A stretch of 64,000 nt of DNA from UBA2705 sp963977125 (GCA_963977125.1 CAXBNJ010000004.1:186001-250000), one strand, 5' to 3'; shown: positions 7,883-17,653, counted from the first letter of the stretch. Program-made: numbers and translations. The notes: generated from the letters alone by a model not told the origin.

Positions 7883-8727
7883 AGCTCGACCCCAAGGACA
7901 AATATTTTTTTCTGGTTGGCTTGTTTAATAAGCGCCGCGCGCTCGGGCATTAAACTCCGCCCAGCTTGCACCGCAAGGCCTTGAAAACCATGCATATATA
8001 GGTTTTCAACGGTCTTTACGCCAATTGTTGGTAAATCTAATCGTGTATCTTGTTGGGGCTTACAGAGTTTGACTAACACGCCGCCTTTATCTTTATGGCG
8101 TAAAGCAGCGCAGCGCTCAATGAGCTTATCTGTGCCTTCCGCGCCCTCGACCCCCAGAACGATGCCATTACACACAATGACTGATTGTCCGACATCGACC
8201 GCACCGAGTGCCTGAGCGACCTCTATGCCCCGTTCTATATCTATTTGCGTCTTCTTATCAGGCTTAACTTTGCTTAATAGACCTGCAGGCGTCAATAAAT
8301 CAGGAACAATTTCATGCACGCCGCGTAAAATAAACCCTTCTTCTTCAAGCGCATCTTTTATACAGACCAATAAATCATTATCGCCCAGTGCTTTAAGCCC
8401 AAGCTTAGCAAGGCCTGTCGCTGTCCATAAATCGGGGCGTATATCGGTGAAGTTTGGGCGATTAACGCCGCCAATCATAACAAGATCAACCACACCTTCT
8501 GCACGAAAAGCTTTCACAATACTGCCGCCGCTGCCTATATTAAACCATTCATGAGAAACATCATCAAAAGGGTCTTGATCTGCCGAGCCTTTAAGCGCCG
8601 CGACAAAGACAGGACGCCCTGCTTGCTGCATAGCGCTTATGACGATACGCGGCAAACTGCCGCTGCCCGCGATAATCCCTAAAGGCCGCTTGCCCTTATG
8701 ATCGTTTATTTCTTTTGAGGCTGACAT
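7879..8727 (-). CDS. lpxI: UDP-2,3-diacylglucosamine diphosphatase LpxI
   Basis: Hydrolyses UDP-2,3-diacylglucosamine to the 1-phosphate, the step between LpxD and LpxB. LpxI (formerly DUF1009) is the alphaproteobacterial alternative to LpxH. The 282-residue protein has the family's I-I-A-G-S-G-S-L-P start, V-M-I-G-G-V-N-R-P, and D-L-P-T-I-G-V-K-T near the C-terminus. It overlaps lpxA upstream by 22 bases and lpxB downstream by 4. The position between lpxA and lpxB is standard. Confidence 0.94.
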   Translation of the reverse strand: MSASKEINDHKGKRPLGIIAGSGSLPRIVISAMQQAGRPVFVAALKGSADQDPFDDVSHEWFNIGSGGSIVKAFRAEGVVDLVMIGGVNRPNFTDIRPDLWTATGLAKLGLKALGDNDLLVCIKDALEEEGFILRGVHEIVPDLLTPAGLLSKVKPDKKTQIDIERGIEVAQALGAVDVGQSVIVCNGIVLGVEGAEGTDKLIERCAALRHKDKGGVLVKLCKPQQDTRLDLPTIGVKTVENLYMHGFQGLAVQAGRSLMPERAALIKQANQKKIFVLGVEL

Positions 8728-9497
8728 AGGGCGAAATGTCTCTCGGCATTGGCAAAATCGACAATTTTGCTTATTTCTGAATTATCTTGGTAGGTTTTTT
8801 TAACATGATCGATGCGATCAACAAGCGTACCTGCACCGTTAAACATCTGACCATAAGCGCGCAGAAGTTCTTTCACTTGATCCTTAGAAAAGCCATTACG
8901 CTCTAATCCGACAAGGTTTAGACCTGATAAGAAAGCGCGTTCACCTTTGACGCGGCCATAAGGGATAATATCATTCTCCACGCCGGACATGCCGCCAACC
9001 ACAGCAAAATCACCAATACGAACAAATTGATGAACCGCTGAAAGGCCACCAATCAAAACATTATTCCCAACGACCACATGGCCGCCAAGCGTCGCATTAT
9101 TCGCCATTATAACGCGGTCACCGACAACACAATCATGCGCGACATGGGTCGCCATCATAAACAGGCCGTTATCACCAATCACAGTTTCCATCGCACCATC
9201 TTTAGTGCCAGGGTTCATGGTTGCATGTTCCCGTATGGTATTATTTTTACCAATTATCAAACGTGATTTCTCACCACGGAATTTTAAATCTTGTGGCGCA
9301 TGGCCAATTGAGGCGAAAGGATAGATTATTGTATTCTCGCCAATATCAGTATCCCCTTCAACCACAACATGCGATTTAAGCTCAACATTAGCCCCCAACT
9401 TAACATCAGCGCCAACAACGCAATACGGGCCAATCTTAACTGTATCAGCAAGAACGGCGCCTGTTTCGATTATAGCTGTGCTATGGATTTGTGACAT
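8706..9497 (-). CDS. lpxA: UDP-N-acetylglucosamine O-acyltransferase
   Basis: Catalyses the first step of lipid A synthesis, moving a 3-hydroxyacyl chain from ACP to UDP-GlcNAc. The first two-thirds of the 263 residues are hexapeptide repeats of a left-handed beta helix. The catalytic His lies in A-T-H-V-A-H-D-C. The C-terminal helical part includes G-L-E-R-N-G-F-S. A GAAAGAG ribosome-binding site precedes the ATG. About 120 bases separate it from fabZ without a recognisable terminator, so cotranscription is likely. Confidence 0.96.
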   Translation of the reverse strand: MSQIHSTAIIETGAVLADTVKIGPYCVVGADVKLGANVELKSHVVVEGDTDIGENTIIYPFASIGHAPQDLKFRGEKSRLIIGKNNTIREHATMNPGTKDGAMETVIGDNGLFMMATHVAHDCVVGDRVIMANNATLGGHVVVGNNVLIGGLSAVHQFVRIGDFAVVGGMSGVENDIIPYGRVKGERAFLSGLNLVGLERNGFSKDQVKELLRAYGQMFNGAGTLVDRIDHVKKTYQDNSEISKIVDFANAERHFALCQPQKK

Positions 9498-9617
9498 TAA
9501 GATACTCTTTCAATGGTCGATGTTTTTCTAGGGTAAATACTACAGATCTTCCATGCAAAACAAAACTCACACACTATTGCAGCATGTAACATTAAAAACA
9601 TAGGAATAGAGTAAGAT

Positions 9618-10070
9618 TTAACCGCGTATCATTGCGCTAAACGTGGCTTCAGCGACTAATTGACCATCAACAGTGGCTTCGCCTTTGAATTTCCAGACCA
9701 TACCGCGGCTGCGTATTTTAGTCACTTCGATGTGTAGACTATCACCTGGCGTTACTGGCTTGCGGAAACGGGCATTATCAATCGTCATGAAATAAACAAG
9801 CTTACCTTCAGCTTCTTCACCAAGAGTTTTAACAACCAATATCGCGGCGGTTTGCGCCATGGCTTCAACGATAAGTACGCCCGGCATAACAGGCGCGCCG
9901 GGGAAATGCCCTTGAAAATGCGGCTCATTAAACGTTACATTTTTAAGGCCAACAGCGCGTTCACCTTCTTCAAGTTCAAGGATCCGGTCAACCAATAAAA
10001 TTGGGTAACGATGCGGTATCATATCCATGATACGGGTAATGTCTAATTGATTTAAATCCAAGTCACTCAT
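9618..10070 (-). CDS. fabZ: 3-hydroxyacyl-ACP dehydratase FabZ
   Basis: Hotdog-fold enzyme that dehydrates 3-hydroxyacyl-ACP in fatty acid elongation, so it competes with LpxA and LpxD for the same substrate. The 150-residue protein contains the catalytic His in Q-G-H-F-P-G and the Glu in I-V-E-A-M-A-Q. An I-P-H-R-Y-P-I-L-L-V-D motif precedes them. Its location between lpxD and lpxA is the standard bacterial one and suggests balanced control of lipid A and fatty acid supply. Confidence 0.97.
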   Translation of the reverse strand: MSDLDLNQLDITRIMDMIPHRYPILLVDRILELEEGERAVGLKNVTFNEPHFQGHFPGAPVMPGVLIVEAMAQTAAILVVKTLGEEAEGKLVYFMTIDNARFRKPVTPGDSLHIEVTKIRSRGMVWKFKGEATVDGQLVAEATFSAMIRG

Positions 10071-10097
10071 AATGAAAGCCCTATTTGCTTTTGGTTG

Positions 10098-11135
10098 TTA
10101 CTCTTTATTACTTTTGCTACTCATTTTTTTCAGCATAGCTATTTGGCGCATAAACTGCTTCGCCGGCAATGCTGGTGCGCCCATAACCTCACTGCCAGAA
10201 GCCACATCACGCATAACACCGGACTGTGCACCAACGCGGGCGCCCATACCAATGGTTAAATGCCCTGCGACACCAACTTGCGCTGCCAAGACTACATAAT
10301 CCTCTAAAACGGTTGATCCTGCAACACCTGTTTGTGCAATAATCACGCAACCGCGTCCTATTTTTACGTTATGCCCAATTTGCACCAAGTTATCAATCCA
10401 AGCGCCCTGTCCAATGACAGTATCAGGGCCCGCGCCACGATCAATCGTCGTATTCGCACCGATTTCAACAGAATCTTCAATAATCACGCGGCCTAGCTGC
10501 GGTACCTTAACGTGACCAGCAGGATCAATGGCAAAACCAAAGCCATCTTGGCCAATGCGCACGCCCGGATAGATACGAACATAAGCGCCAATCAAAGCAT
10601 GTGAAATTGAGGTATTCGCGCCAATAACGCAGCCATCGCCAATTTCAACACTTTGGCCGATCACGGCATTGGCGGCAATATGTACGCCTGCACCAATTTT
10701 TGCGTTATCTTCAATGACTGCCCCTGCTGCGATAACGCAATCAAGGCCAATTTCTGCCGTATCGGCGATAACAGCGCGTGCATGTATAGAGGAAGGCTGT
10801 CCTGATATTTCATTATGAATGGGGTAAAAATGCTGCGCGGTTAGCGCATAGCTTTTATAAGGCTGCGCCGTAATCAAAAGCGCCATATTCTCTGGCGCGA
10901 AATCTTCCATGCCCCGCGCAATTATACAAGCGCCCGCTTTGCTTGTTTTAAAGTCATCTTTATATTTTACATTATCAAGAAAGCTTATATGGCTCTCCGC
11001 TGCATCTGATAAAGAGGCCACATCATCAATCATAATATCGCCCGCAGGGCCAAGCACTAATTCAGCGTCAATATGAGCCGCCAGTTCAGAAAGCCTAAAA
11101 GGCCCATTTGATGAAAAAAAACGACGATCTGCCAT
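10098..11135 (-). CDS. lpxD: UDP-3-O-(3-hydroxyacyl)glucosamine N-acyltransferase
   Basis: Adds the second 3-hydroxyacyl chain in lipid A synthesis. It has an N-terminal uridine-binding domain (to about residue 100), then a left-handed beta helix of hexapeptide repeats with the catalytic His in Q-I-G-H-N-V, and a short helical C-terminus rich in Met/Lys. I chose ATG at 11135 because the protein then begins M-A-D-R-R-F-F, as in the family. A GTG six codons upstream (11153) is also open but lacks a ribosome-binding site. Length from the chosen start is 345 residues. Confidence 0.94.
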   Translation of the reverse strand: MADRRFFSSNGPFRLSELAAHIDAELVLGPAGDIMIDDVASLSDAAESHISFLDNVKYKDDFKTSKAGACIIARGMEDFAPENMALLITAQPYKSYALTAQHFYPIHNEISGQPSSIHARAVIADTAEIGLDCVIAAGAVIEDNAKIGAGVHIAANAVIGQSVEIGDGCVIGANTSISHALIGAYVRIYPGVRIGQDGFGFAIDPAGHVKVPQLGRVIIEDSVEIGANTTIDRGAGPDTVIGQGAWIDNLVQIGHNVKIGRGCVIIAQTGVAGSTVLEDYVVLAAQVGVAGHLTIGMGARVGAQSGVMRDVASGSEVMGAPALPAKQFMRQIAMLKKMSSKSNKE

Positions 11136-11221
11136 GATATAACAACTTAACACAAAGGATTGGATTCTTGATAATTGAGGAGCGTGCTCCTAAACAGAGA
11201 TACGCATCAGCTATCTATTAT

Positions 11222-11791
11222 CTATTTTTTCTTCTTAACGATATCAATAGACTTAACACGCTTATTCAGCATCTTAAGGGCGTCCTGTGTTATATCGCTT
11301 GCTTCGACCATGATAATTACCGCGCTACGTGGCAACACAATATCATAGCCGCGCTCTTCAGAGAGCTCAGCGACGACATTAATGATTTCTTGTTGAAGCT
11401 TGGCTGCGGCATGCTTGAAAGCTTTTTCTTTAACCATCATCTGATCACGAAGGTCAGATTTTGCTTCTTGGAATTTCTTTACAAATTCAGCGCGCTTTTC
11501 TTCATAATCTTCAGCCGATAAAGTCGTTCTATAAACTTCAAGATCTTGCTCTGCGCTTCTTAATTCTGTTTCTTTGGCTTCAATTTTTTTATGAATAACA
11601 TCGCGGCTTTTTTTGAATTCTTCATTAAGCGATTTAGCAGCAAGCGAGTCACTCATCAATAAGTCATTATCAACAACGGCAACATAAGTTGCTTTTGAGA
11701 CAACAGGCTCGGCTTTTTTTGCAAAGCTAGGCTGCGTTAAAGTCAAACTAACTGCGGCAATACAAGCGGCCAATATAAGTTTATTTTTCAT
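11222..11791 (-). CDS. skp: OmpH/Skp-family periplasmic chaperone
   Basis: A 189-residue secreted protein with a clear signal peptide (basic start, hydrophobic core, cleavage after about residue 24, P-S-F-A-K). It continues with a long charged helical stretch (about 55-140) of the kind that forms Skp's tentacles. Skp trimers hold unfolded outer-membrane proteins between Sec and BamA. Location directly after bamA and before lpxD is diagnostic. The last residues are basic (V-K-K-K-K). Confidence 0.9.
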   Translation of the reverse strand: MKNKLILAACIAAVSLTLTQPSFAKKAEPVVSKATYVAVVDNDLLMSDSLAAKSLNEEFKKSRDVIHKKIEAKETELRSAEQDLEVYRTTLSAEDYEEKRAEFVKKFQEAKSDLRDQMMVKEKAFKHAAAKLQQEIINVVAELSEERGYDIVLPRSAVIIMVEASDITQDALKMLNKRVKSIDIVKKKK

Positions 11792-11869
11792 TTTAAATAC
11801 AATCTATATAATAATCATTAGTCTTATCGCGACCAAGCTTACGAGCGATCATAAGCTTGGCGGTTTAAC

Positions 11870-14167
11870 TTAAAAACGTGTACCAAAGTCAAATCTGAAT
11901 ACTTCTTCAACATCGTATTCTTCGCTGATATAAGGCTTAGCAAGATCAACACGAATTGGGCCGAATGGTGAGCGCCAAGATATACCGACACCGGCAGAAG
12001 CACGCACGGAGCTCTCATCAGCCAAGTTTGCACCGCCTGTTGAATCATCAATAGACCATAGCGAGCCTACATCATTAAAGGCGTGGCCTTTTATGCCCAG
12101 CTCCTCAGGGAAGCCAATTGGGAAGCTTAGCTCAGCACTGGAGCGATAAAATACATTACCGCCTAGAGCATCATCAGTAGACAAATCGCGCGGTCCAATA
12201 CCAGAGCGTTCAAAGCCGCGTAATGTTTTCCCGCCAATGAAATAACGCTCATTAATTTTCACATCGCCATCACCATAACCGGTAATTGCACCTGTCTCAC
12301 CAAGAACATTCAAAACAATTTTTTCTGCGACAGGGTAATACCATGATGCACCGACTTTACCCGAAACATATTTAGCATCGCCACCAAGGCCTGCAAATTC
12401 TGTATCAAACCAAGCGTTAAGGCCTCTTGTCGTGAATTGTGTTGAGTTACGATTATCATAGGTAATACGCTGTGATATTGATGAAGTAATACGCTCACCG
12501 CTTTGATCTGAGATAAAGCGAGAGGCATCATCTTGCACATTACGAATATCGTTTTTCTCTAGGCTGTAGCTTAAAGATTGGCGCCATTTATCAGATAAAG
12601 GGTAACCAAGGCGCAATGCACCACCACTACGAAGCTGATCATAAGAACTTTCATCTTGTAAATCGCGTGTGATATGGAAGGCATCAACACCAAAAGACAT
12701 ATCACGATCCATAAAGAAAGGTTCAGTGAAGGACGCATCAAATTCAGTTGTTTGCCCTGAAATCACAGCCGCCAAAGTAAGGTCTTGCCCTTTACCAAGC
12801 AAGTTACGCTCACGTATACGAAAGTCAGCCAATGGACCATCAGATGAGGAGAAACCCGCACCGATAGACAGCTCACCCGTTGATTTTTCAGTCACCGCAA
12901 TATCAATCACAGACTTATCAGGCGCTGTCCCAGCTTTTATATCAACGGCAACCGTTTCAAAATACCCTAAATCACGAATTTTACGTTCTGCTTTAGCCAC
13001 TTTAGAACGGTTAAAGGGGTCCCCTTCTAACAAAGCAACTTCACGGCGGATAACTTTATCCAGTGTACGAACGTTACCGTTAATATCAACACGCTCAACA
13101 AATACTAAAGGTGTTTCCTTAACCGAGAATATAACATCAACCGTTTTTGTTTCTGGGTGGCGGCGTATATCCGGCACAACAGACACAAAGGCATATTGCA
13201 TATCGCCAAGGCGGTCAGTCAAAATATCAACATGGCCTTGTACTTTATCAGCATTATACCACTCATCAGATTTAATGGTTACGCTCTCTAGCAAAGCCGC
13301 AGTATCTAGGCGCGGCATAGTTGATTTAATTTCAATATCCCCCACTTTATAACGCGAACCTTCATCAACAGTCATTGTGATGAAAAATTCTTGACGGGCT
13401 TGCATCAATTCAATTGAGCTATCGACAATTCTAAAATCAACATAACCTTCAGAGAGGTAAAAGCGGCGAATTAATTCTTCGTCATAAGCAACGCGGTCAG
13501 GATCGTAACGATCAGCGGAGCTTAAGAAGCGATACCAAGCTTTTTCTTTTGTAGAAACAATAGAGCGTAGCTGGTCATCTTCAAATTTACGGTTACCAAT
13601 AAAGCGAATAGAGCTCACTTTAGTAACAGGGCCTTCATCAATCTCAAAAATAAGATCAACGCGGTTTTGATCTAAACGCACAACTTTAGGATCAATATTT
13701 ACTGTAAAGCGGCCATTACGGCGATAAAGCTGGTACAAGCGCTTAACATCAGATTGAACACGTGTACGCGAAAATACGTGGCGTGGGCGCAATTGGATTT
13801 CTGCGAGTAAATCATCTTCGTCCAGTTCATCATTCCCTTCAAAGGCAATGCGGCTAATAATTGGATTTTCAACAACCTTAACATCGAGAACATTGCCAGA
13901 AACGCGCATAGAGACATCGGCAAAAAGCCCCGTAGAAAACAAATTCTTAAGCGCATCATCAATGCGGTCTTCGGTCATTACCGTGCCAACATCAACATCC
14001 ATATAGGTTTTAACTGTCAGCGCTTCAATGCGCTCTGCACCGTTAACGCGAATAGAATCGATGCGCTGTGCTTGGGCTGAATGTCCGGAGGACAAGAGCA
14101 AAGCTGCGGCGCAGACAAACATAGCAAAAACGCGAACATATATATTTTTGAAGATAAACTCTGTCAT
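11870..14167 (-). CDS. bamA: Outer-membrane protein assembly factor BamA
   Basis: The 765-residue central subunit of the outer-membrane beta-barrel insertase. A signal peptide (cleavage near S-A-Q-A-Q, about residue 33) is followed by five POTRA repeats to about residue 420 and a 16-strand C-terminal barrel. The barrel contains the R-G-F lid motif in K-T-L-R-G-F and ends in an aromatic-rich F-D-F-G-T-R-F beta signal. Skp follows and rseP precedes, as in other Gram-negative genomes. A strong terminator between rseP and bamA means bamA probably has its own promoter in the 180-base gap. Confidence 0.97.
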   Translation of the reverse strand: MTEFIFKNIYVRVFAMFVCAAALLLSSGHSAQAQRIDSIRVNGAERIEALTVKTYMDVDVGTVMTEDRIDDALKNLFSTGLFADVSMRVSGNVLDVKVVENPIISRIAFEGNDELDEDDLLAEIQLRPRHVFSRTRVQSDVKRLYQLYRRNGRFTVNIDPKVVRLDQNRVDLIFEIDEGPVTKVSSIRFIGNRKFEDDQLRSIVSTKEKAWYRFLSSADRYDPDRVAYDEELIRRFYLSEGYVDFRIVDSSIELMQARQEFFITMTVDEGSRYKVGDIEIKSTMPRLDTAALLESVTIKSDEWYNADKVQGHVDILTDRLGDMQYAFVSVVPDIRRHPETKTVDVIFSVKETPLVFVERVDINGNVRTLDKVIRREVALLEGDPFNRSKVAKAERKIRDLGYFETVAVDIKAGTAPDKSVIDIAVTEKSTGELSIGAGFSSSDGPLADFRIRERNLLGKGQDLTLAAVISGQTTEFDASFTEPFFMDRDMSFGVDAFHITRDLQDESSYDQLRSGGALRLGYPLSDKWRQSLSYSLEKNDIRNVQDDASRFISDQSGERITSSISQRITYDNRNSTQFTTRGLNAWFDTEFAGLGGDAKYVSGKVGASWYYPVAEKIVLNVLGETGAITGYGDGDVKINERYFIGGKTLRGFERSGIGPRDLSTDDALGGNVFYRSSAELSFPIGFPEELGIKGHAFNDVGSLWSIDDSTGGANLADESSVRASAGVGISWRSPFGPIRVDLAKPYISEEYDVEEVFRFDFGTRF

Positions 14168-14291
14168 GGCAACACATTGTTATTTAAGGGGATAAAAGAA
14201 ACTCATTATCAGTAAAATAAGCTAATTCTCCCCCTACTACAAGGCCTATGCCGATTTTATGCCAAAGATAATGCACAAGACGCCCAAAACG

Positions 14292-14325
14292 ACAAAACGC
14301 CCGTCACTATTAACGGGCGTTTTGT
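14292..14325 (-). terminator. Strong hairpin terminator between rseP and bamA
   Basis: A perfect 13-base inverted repeat (ACAAAACGCCCGT / ACGGGCGTTTTGT) with an 8-base loop, 24 bases after the rseP stop. It would end the transcript from pyrH through rseP, or partly attenuate it before bamA. Confidence 0.8.
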
Positions 14326-14348
14326 AAAGAACGAAGGTGTAATTAAAC

Positions 14349-15740
14349 TTACAAAATAAGCTGAACCAAGTCATTGACATTAGAAAAGAGCATCAAGCCG
14401 ATAAGCAGTACAAAGCCTACTCTGAAGGCATTTTCTTGAATGCGCTCTGACACAGGTTTACCGCGTATGGCTTCCGCTGCATAAAAGGCTAAATGTCCAC
14501 CATCAAGCATTGGGATGGGGAATAAGTTAATCAAACCCAAATTAATTGAGAGCAACGCCGCAAAAGTAATCAGCGCTATAAAGCCCCGCTCTGCCATGTC
14601 GCCTGCAATTGCACCAATACGGATAATGCCACCAAGCTCAGTTGCGCTTCTTGTGCCAACAACAATTTGACCAAGGGCACGTAGTGAATCAGCTGTAATT
14701 CTGTACGTTTCACCAACAGCGCTATACAAAGCTTTATGAACCGCAAGCCTTACGACTTCTTCATCGGCGCGCGTGCTCAGTTGTAAAACATCATAATAAG
14801 GGTCTTCTTTATCAAGCCAAGACGCCGTGACACCATCAGGTGCATTGACAAGGATACGGCTTTCTTCACCGCCCATATTAAGGACAATTTCAACATCTTT
14901 ATTGGCGCTAGCGAGCATAAAGCCACGGATCATATCCGCATTGCCTTCCGTTTCTCTTTCGCCAATTTTAGATATAGACTGAAGGCGGAAAGCGCTTGAC
15001 GGCGCCATAATGCCTAAATAGCCTTTTTCATGTTTAAAGCCAAAACGATCTTCTACAAGCTCACGTTTAGGCTGCGCCGAAAGCTCAATGCGTTGGCCAT
15101 CACGAAGAACGACAATCTCCATTGAACCTTTAAGCGAAAGCATTGTTGCGCGGCGTATTTGATTAAAGGACGTGACCGTTTTACCATTAATTTCAACAAT
15201 TTCATCATGCGGCAACAGGCCTGCTTCATAAGCGGCGCTATTCACTTCAACAGCAGCAGCGATAGGCGCTGTAACCGGCTTACCGATAAAGGCATAGAGA
15301 CTAGCCAAAACCAAAATCGCAAAAATAAAGTTAATCGCAGGCCCCGCCAAAACAATTAAAGAGCGCTGCCATACAGGCTTAGCAAAGAAAGCCTCACCAC
15401 GCTCCGCTTCTGAAAACTCACGGACAACGTCGCCATTTTCATCTTTAACGCCAGCATCGTGCCCAGCAGAGGCTGGATCAACATCACCAAACATCTGAAC
15501 ATAGCCTCCAAGTGGAACTAAAGATATTTTCCAGCGTGTACCATGCTTATCATTTATCCCAATAATTTCTTTACCAAACCCTATTGAGAACGTTTTTATT
15601 CGAACGCCACACATGCGTGCGACAATATAGTGACCCCACTCATGGATAAAAACCAACAAACTCAAGACCAACACAAAAACACCGCCATATAGCCAGATAT
15701 TTTGTGTAATTAATTGAATATATTCACCGAAGCTGCCCAT
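14349..15740 (-). CDS. rseP: RIP metalloprotease RseP
   Basis: Site-2-type intramembrane zinc protease that cuts anti-sigma factors and clears signal-peptide remnants. The H-E-W-G-H zinc motif lies at residues 33-37 in the first membrane segment. The N-L-F-P-I-P-M-L-D-G-G-H motif, which carries the third ligand, lies near residue 405. A PDZ-type region follows the second membrane helix at about 155-230, with P-H-D-E-I-V-E-I-N-G. The 463-residue length is slightly above the alphaproteobacterial norm because of extra sequence in the periplasmic region (about 230-330). Upstream dxr is the usual neighbour. Confidence 0.93.
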   Translation of the reverse strand: MGSFGEYIQLITQNIWLYGGVFVLVLSLLVFIHEWGHYIVARMCGVRIKTFSIGFGKEIIGINDKHGTRWKISLVPLGGYVQMFGDVDPASAGHDAGVKDENGDVVREFSEAERGEAFFAKPVWQRSLIVLAGPAINFIFAILVLASLYAFIGKPVTAPIAAAVEVNSAAYEAGLLPHDEIVEINGKTVTSFNQIRRATMLSLKGSMEIVVLRDGQRIELSAQPKRELVEDRFGFKHEKGYLGIMAPSSAFRLQSISKIGERETEGNADMIRGFMLASANKDVEIVLNMGGEESRILVNAPDGVTASWLDKEDPYYDVLQLSTRADEEVVRLAVHKALYSAVGETYRITADSLRALGQIVVGTRSATELGGIIRIGAIAGDMAERGFIALITFAALLSINLGLINLFPIPMLDGGHLAFYAAEAIRGKPVSERIQENAFRVGFVLLIGLMLFSNVNDLVQLIL

Positions 15741-15816
15741 TTATCTATTCCATTTCTAGGTTTATTTTTACACGCCTATGCGTGTATTCAGCATATCTGT
15801 ACTTATATAGTACGTT

Positions 15817-16980
15817 CTAATTATTTATAAAGACTCGCGCCGCATTTCTGACCTTTTTATCAAGAGCAATAACATCGTCAAGCCCACTCAATGCGCCTTC
15901 TGCGTGCTTATTCAACATCGCGTCTACAACATCATAGATTTTTGAGAAGGATATGTCATGCTTTAAAAAAGCCTCTACAGCGATTTCATTAGCCGCATTC
16001 AGAGTCAAACACGCCCCTTGCCCCTGCGCCAAAGCCTGATAAGCCCATTTAATAGAAGGAAACACATCATCGCGCACAGGTTCAAAATCTAACGCGGAGA
16101 GCTGTAAAACATCTAAGCGCTCTCCGCAGCTTTCCATACGCTGCGGCCATGCCAAGCAATACGCTATCGGTGTGCGCATATCAGGCACGCCAAGCTGCGC
16201 CAAAACCGAACCATCTTTATATTCAACAAAAGAATGTATGATCGATTGCGGATGGACAACCACGTCAATTTTATCCGCAGGCATAGCAAATAAATGATGC
16301 GCTTCAATGACTTCCAAAGCTTTGTTCATCAAAGATGCGCTATCGACAGATATTTTCGCACCCATTGACCAATTGGGGTGTTTAACCGCTTGCTCTGGCG
16401 TCGCTGCGTCAATATCAGCCTTCGACCACGATCGAAACGGCCCGCCAGAAGCGGTGAGAATCAAACGAGAAATCTGCTCTCTATTTTGCGGCTCAAACAC
16501 TTGAAAAATGGCATTATGTTCGCTATCTGTTGGCAGGATCTTGCAGCCTGACTTCGCTGCAGCGGCCATAATCAAATCACCAGCCGCCACTAACGGCTCT
16601 TTATTCGCCAAGGCCACAGCCTTTGAATATTCTATCGAGCGTAAAACAGGTTCCAACCCCGCAAAACCTACAATCGCAGCAACGCTCAAATCAACGCGCA
16701 ATGTTGCGACATCCAAAAGCGCCGCCGCCCCTGCACTTACATCTATTGACGTGTCTTTGAGTAAATCTTTTAAAGCCTCAGCATAGCGCTCATCAGCGAT
16801 AACCACCGCCTCGGCTTTAAATTTCACAGCTTGTTCAGCCAGTAATTTATAATTCTTACCCGCCGTCAGCACTTTAACAGAGAAGATTTCAGGGTTATGC
16901 GCGATTAAATCTAATGTTGAACGGCCAATTGAGCCCGTTGAACCAAAAATAGAAATTGTCTTCACGTTATTCACACTCAT
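15817..16980 (-). CDS. dxr: 1-deoxy-D-xylulose 5-phosphate reductoisomerase
   Basis: Converts DXP to 2-C-methyl-D-erythritol 4-phosphate, the committed step of the non-mevalonate isoprenoid route that feeds UppS. The NADPH-binding G-S-T-G-S-I-G is at residues 13-19 of the chosen start. A-L-A-N-K-E, the substrate/metal region (S-E-H-N-A) and H-P-Q-S-I-I-H-S-F are all present. I place the start at ATG 16980, which overlaps the cdsA stop as ATGA; a longer frame would need a TTG four codons upstream. Length is 387 residues. Confidence 0.95.
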   Translation of the reverse strand: MSVNNVKTISIFGSTGSIGRSTLDLIAHNPEIFSVKVLTAGKNYKLLAEQAVKFKAEAVVIADERYAEALKDLLKDTSIDVSAGAAALLDVATLRVDLSVAAIVGFAGLEPVLRSIEYSKAVALANKEPLVAAGDLIMAAAAKSGCKILPTDSEHNAIFQVFEPQNREQISRLILTASGGPFRSWSKADIDAATPEQAVKHPNWSMGAKISVDSASLMNKALEVIEAHHLFAMPADKIDVVVHPQSIIHSFVEYKDGSVLAQLGVPDMRTPIAYCLAWPQRMESCGERLDVLQLSALDFEPVRDDVFPSIKWAYQALAQGQGACLTLNAANEIAVEAFLKHDISFSKIYDVVDAMLNKHAEGALSGLDDVIALDKKVRNAARVFINN

Positions 16981-17603
16981 ACAAAGCCCCAAAAGACAAA
17001 ATAAGCCATTGCGGGCGCGGCGAGTATTAAGGAATCGACACGGTCAAGAACGCCGCCATGTCCAGGGATAATTGTGCCTGTATCTTTGACCTGCGCCAGA
17101 CGCTTAATAAAGGAGATCAGCAAATCCCCAAGCATTGATGCAAAGCTAATCACAACAGCCATAATGCAGATATGATAGACATCAAAAAGATCTGGCAGCA
17201 CATAAAACACATAGAGATTCGCGCAGATTATCGCCGTAATCACCCCCCCCCAAACGCCAGCCCATGTTTTATTCGGGCTGATTTTGGGCGCGCATTTTGT
17301 TTTGCCCAAATACTTACCCGCAAAGTAAGCCCCAATATCACTCGCCCAAACAAGAATGAACAATAGGACAATTAATGGTAAGCCGTTTTCATCGGCGCGA
17401 ATACTGGCAAATAAGGCAAAGCAGGGAATAAAATAGGCAAGCCCCAGCACAATCATAAGCGCGCGACGCTTTAAGCGCATCGCCATGCGCGTCCATTCAT
17501 AGACACTGAAACAGAAAACCATGGCCACCAGAGCAAAAAAATACACGCCGCCCAAATACACGCAAAGCAAAGATACAGGCGCCATTACAAGCGCTGACGC
17601 CAA
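16977..17603 (-). CDS. cdsA: Phosphatidate cytidylyltransferase
   Basis: Makes CDP-diacylglycerol from phosphatidate and CTP, the branch point for phospholipids. The C-terminal CDS signature is clear: S-F-I-K-R, then V-K-D-T-G, P-G-H-G-G-V-L-D-R-V-D-S. Several membrane segments precede it. The start is uncertain. The open frame extends back to about 17660 and encodes family-like residues (K-K-F-L-T-R-L-A-S-A-L), but offers no ATG or GTG. The only usual start codon is TTG at 17603, which gives 208 residues, short for the family. A rare start or an upstream CTG is possible. A run of nine G residues (plus-strand 17243-17251) lies within the coding sequence. Confidence 0.88.
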   Translation of the reverse strand: MASALVMAPVSLLCVYLGGVYFFALVAMVFCFSVYEWTRMAMRLKRRALMIVLGLAYFIPCFALFASIRADENGLPLIVLLFILVWASDIGAYFAGKYLGKTKCAPKISPNKTWAGVWGGVITAIICANLYVFYVLPDLFDVYHICIMAVVISFASMLGDLLISFIKRLAQVKDTGTIIPGHGGVLDRVDSLILAAPAMAYFVFWGFV

Positions 17604-17653
17604 ACGTGTTAAAAACTTTTTATTAAACAGGGATACGATAAGCTTAAATCCAG

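Noticed and set aside
12669..13352. 227-residue plus-strand ORF opposite bamA
   Set aside because: Antisense to a well-conserved gene, low-complexity Ser/Arg/Thr sequence with no signals; a shadow of the bamA codon pattern.
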